Source: Clostridium acetobutylicum ATCC 824 (GTDB lineage: Bacteria > Bacillota > Clostridia > Clostridiales > Clostridiaceae). From it: DNA of 64,000 bases. The DNA lies in contig NC_003030.1 in assembly GCF_000008765.1 (NCBI RefSeq), positions 3,196,001 through 3,260,000 on the forward strand, written 5' to 3'. A program made the position numbers and the translations under genes. Positions 63,515 to 64,000 of the stretch are shown here, piece after piece; position 1 is the first letter of the stretch; every line of letters begins with the position of its first letter. The notes beneath the pieces were generated by a model that had not been told where the DNA came from, searched no databases, and saw nothing but the letters and a program-made list of their open reading frames with translations.

Positions 63515-64000
63515 TTATTCATTTAAAAATCCATGATAATGTCTCATAGTCAATTGTGACTGCATGATCCTTAGATTTTCTAGTGCAACTCCTACTACAA
63601 TCAATAATCCAGTACTTGCAAAATGTATGCCTTGAAATGAACCGTTGGCTTCAACTATCATAGGTGCTATAGCTATAACGGAAGCAAATAATCCACCTAA
63701 AATTGACACTTTATCAAGCACTCTTTCTATAAATCTAGTTGTAGGTTCACCTGGTCTTATTCCTGGAATAAAACCTGAAGATTTATGGATGTTTTCAGAC
63801 ATTTCTTCTGGCTTAAATGTTATTTGAGTATAAAACCATGTAAAGAACAATATTAATACAAGGTACAATAACATATAAGGTATTGTATTTTGCTTAAATG
63901 GACTATACTCGCTTCCAGTTAAAAATTTAGTAATTTTTGCTGTAGGCCAAAATTGAGAAATTGTTGTAGGAAACATCATAACTGATATAGCAAATATTAT
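63515..64000 (-). CDS. secY: Protein translocase subunit SecY, C-terminal fragment
   Basis: About 161 residues of the C-terminal part are visible; the N-terminal part continues past the window edge. The frame is open to position 64000. Signatures are PEEMSENIHKSSGFIPGIRP (the cytoplasmic loop that contacts the ribosome) and RFIERVLDKVSILGG, then ALENLRIMQSQLTMRHYHGF at the end. SecY is the channel of the Sec translocon. It precedes adk in the usual order. Confidence 0.98.
   Translation of the reverse strand: MIFAISVMMFPTTISQFWPTAKITKFLTGSEYSPFKQNTIPYMLLYLVLILFFTWFYTQITFKPEEMSENIHKSSGFIPGIRPGEPTTRFIERVLDKVSILGGLFASVIAIAPMIVEANGSFQGIHFASTGLLIVVGVALENLRIMQSQLTMRHYHGFLNE

Overview
The window is AT-rich, low-GC Gram-positive DNA that reads as a solventogenic Clostridium, most likely Clostridium acetobutylicum or a very close strain. 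The taxonomic call is an inference from the ptb-buk butyrate pair, clostridial ribosomal gene order, strong GGAGG ribosome binding sites and the recognisable Ptb and Buk sequences. Most genes lie on the minus strand. No rRNA, tRNA, insertion sequence, prophage or CRISPR array was seen.

Layout. (1) Positions 1-28237 (minus) hold two consecutive surface-polysaccharide operons with parallel plans. Each starts from a similar promoter (ATGAAA-N17-TATAAT), opens with a TTG-started phosphoglycosyl transferase and a ManC paralogue, continues with glycosyltransferases, and ends with a Wzy-like polymerase, a flippase and a LytR-CpsA-Psr ligase. The upstream operon (28237 to 13820) also carries WecB and the CpsB/CpsC/CpsD phosphotyrosine control module. 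The downstream operon (13517 to 1) carries a complete GDP-heptose pathway (HddC, HddA, GmhA, GmhB) and a polysaccharide pyruvyl transferase. (2) 28531-32828 holds a VanZ-like gene, buk, ptb and a flavoprotein. (3) 32844-36799 is a cyclic-di-AMP region: CdaA, CdaR, an unknown anchored protein, and a SleB-type wall hydrolase behind a ydaO-type c-di-AMP riboswitch. (4) 36907-39461 holds thioredoxin, an unusual thioredoxin reductase without NADPH motifs, and a TPR membrane protein. (5) 39722-43323 holds two tandem secreted Ig-like (Big_2) proteins sharing a nearly identical 689-bp 3' segment.

(6) 43451-47505 holds ptsI and, divergently, an enhancer-binding regulator with an N-terminal HPr-like domain, two PAS domains, a sigma-54 AAA+ domain and a Fis-type HTH. 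The space between them has a sigma-54 promoter facing ptsI, three TGATW-N5-TATCA boxes and a sigma-A-like promoter for the regulator. (7) 47551-53868 holds a two-subunit fumarase, a CwlD-like amidase, the Pit/DUF47 phosphate transport pair, and thiM-thiD behind a TPP riboswitch. (8) 54188-64000 holds ribosomal and translation genes: secY-adk-map-KOW protein-infA-rpmJ-rpsM-rpsK-rpsD-rpoA-rplQ, the ECF transporter core ecfA1-ecfA2-ecfT, truA, then rplM-rpsI from its own consensus promoter.

The most interesting candidate system is the ptsI / HPr-domain regulator circuit. PTS phosphorylation state could be read directly by an HPr-like domain on a sigma-54 activator that controls the gene for the common PTS phosphotransferase. 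Start codons were chosen from ribosome binding sites, so several genes are shorter than the longest open frame.
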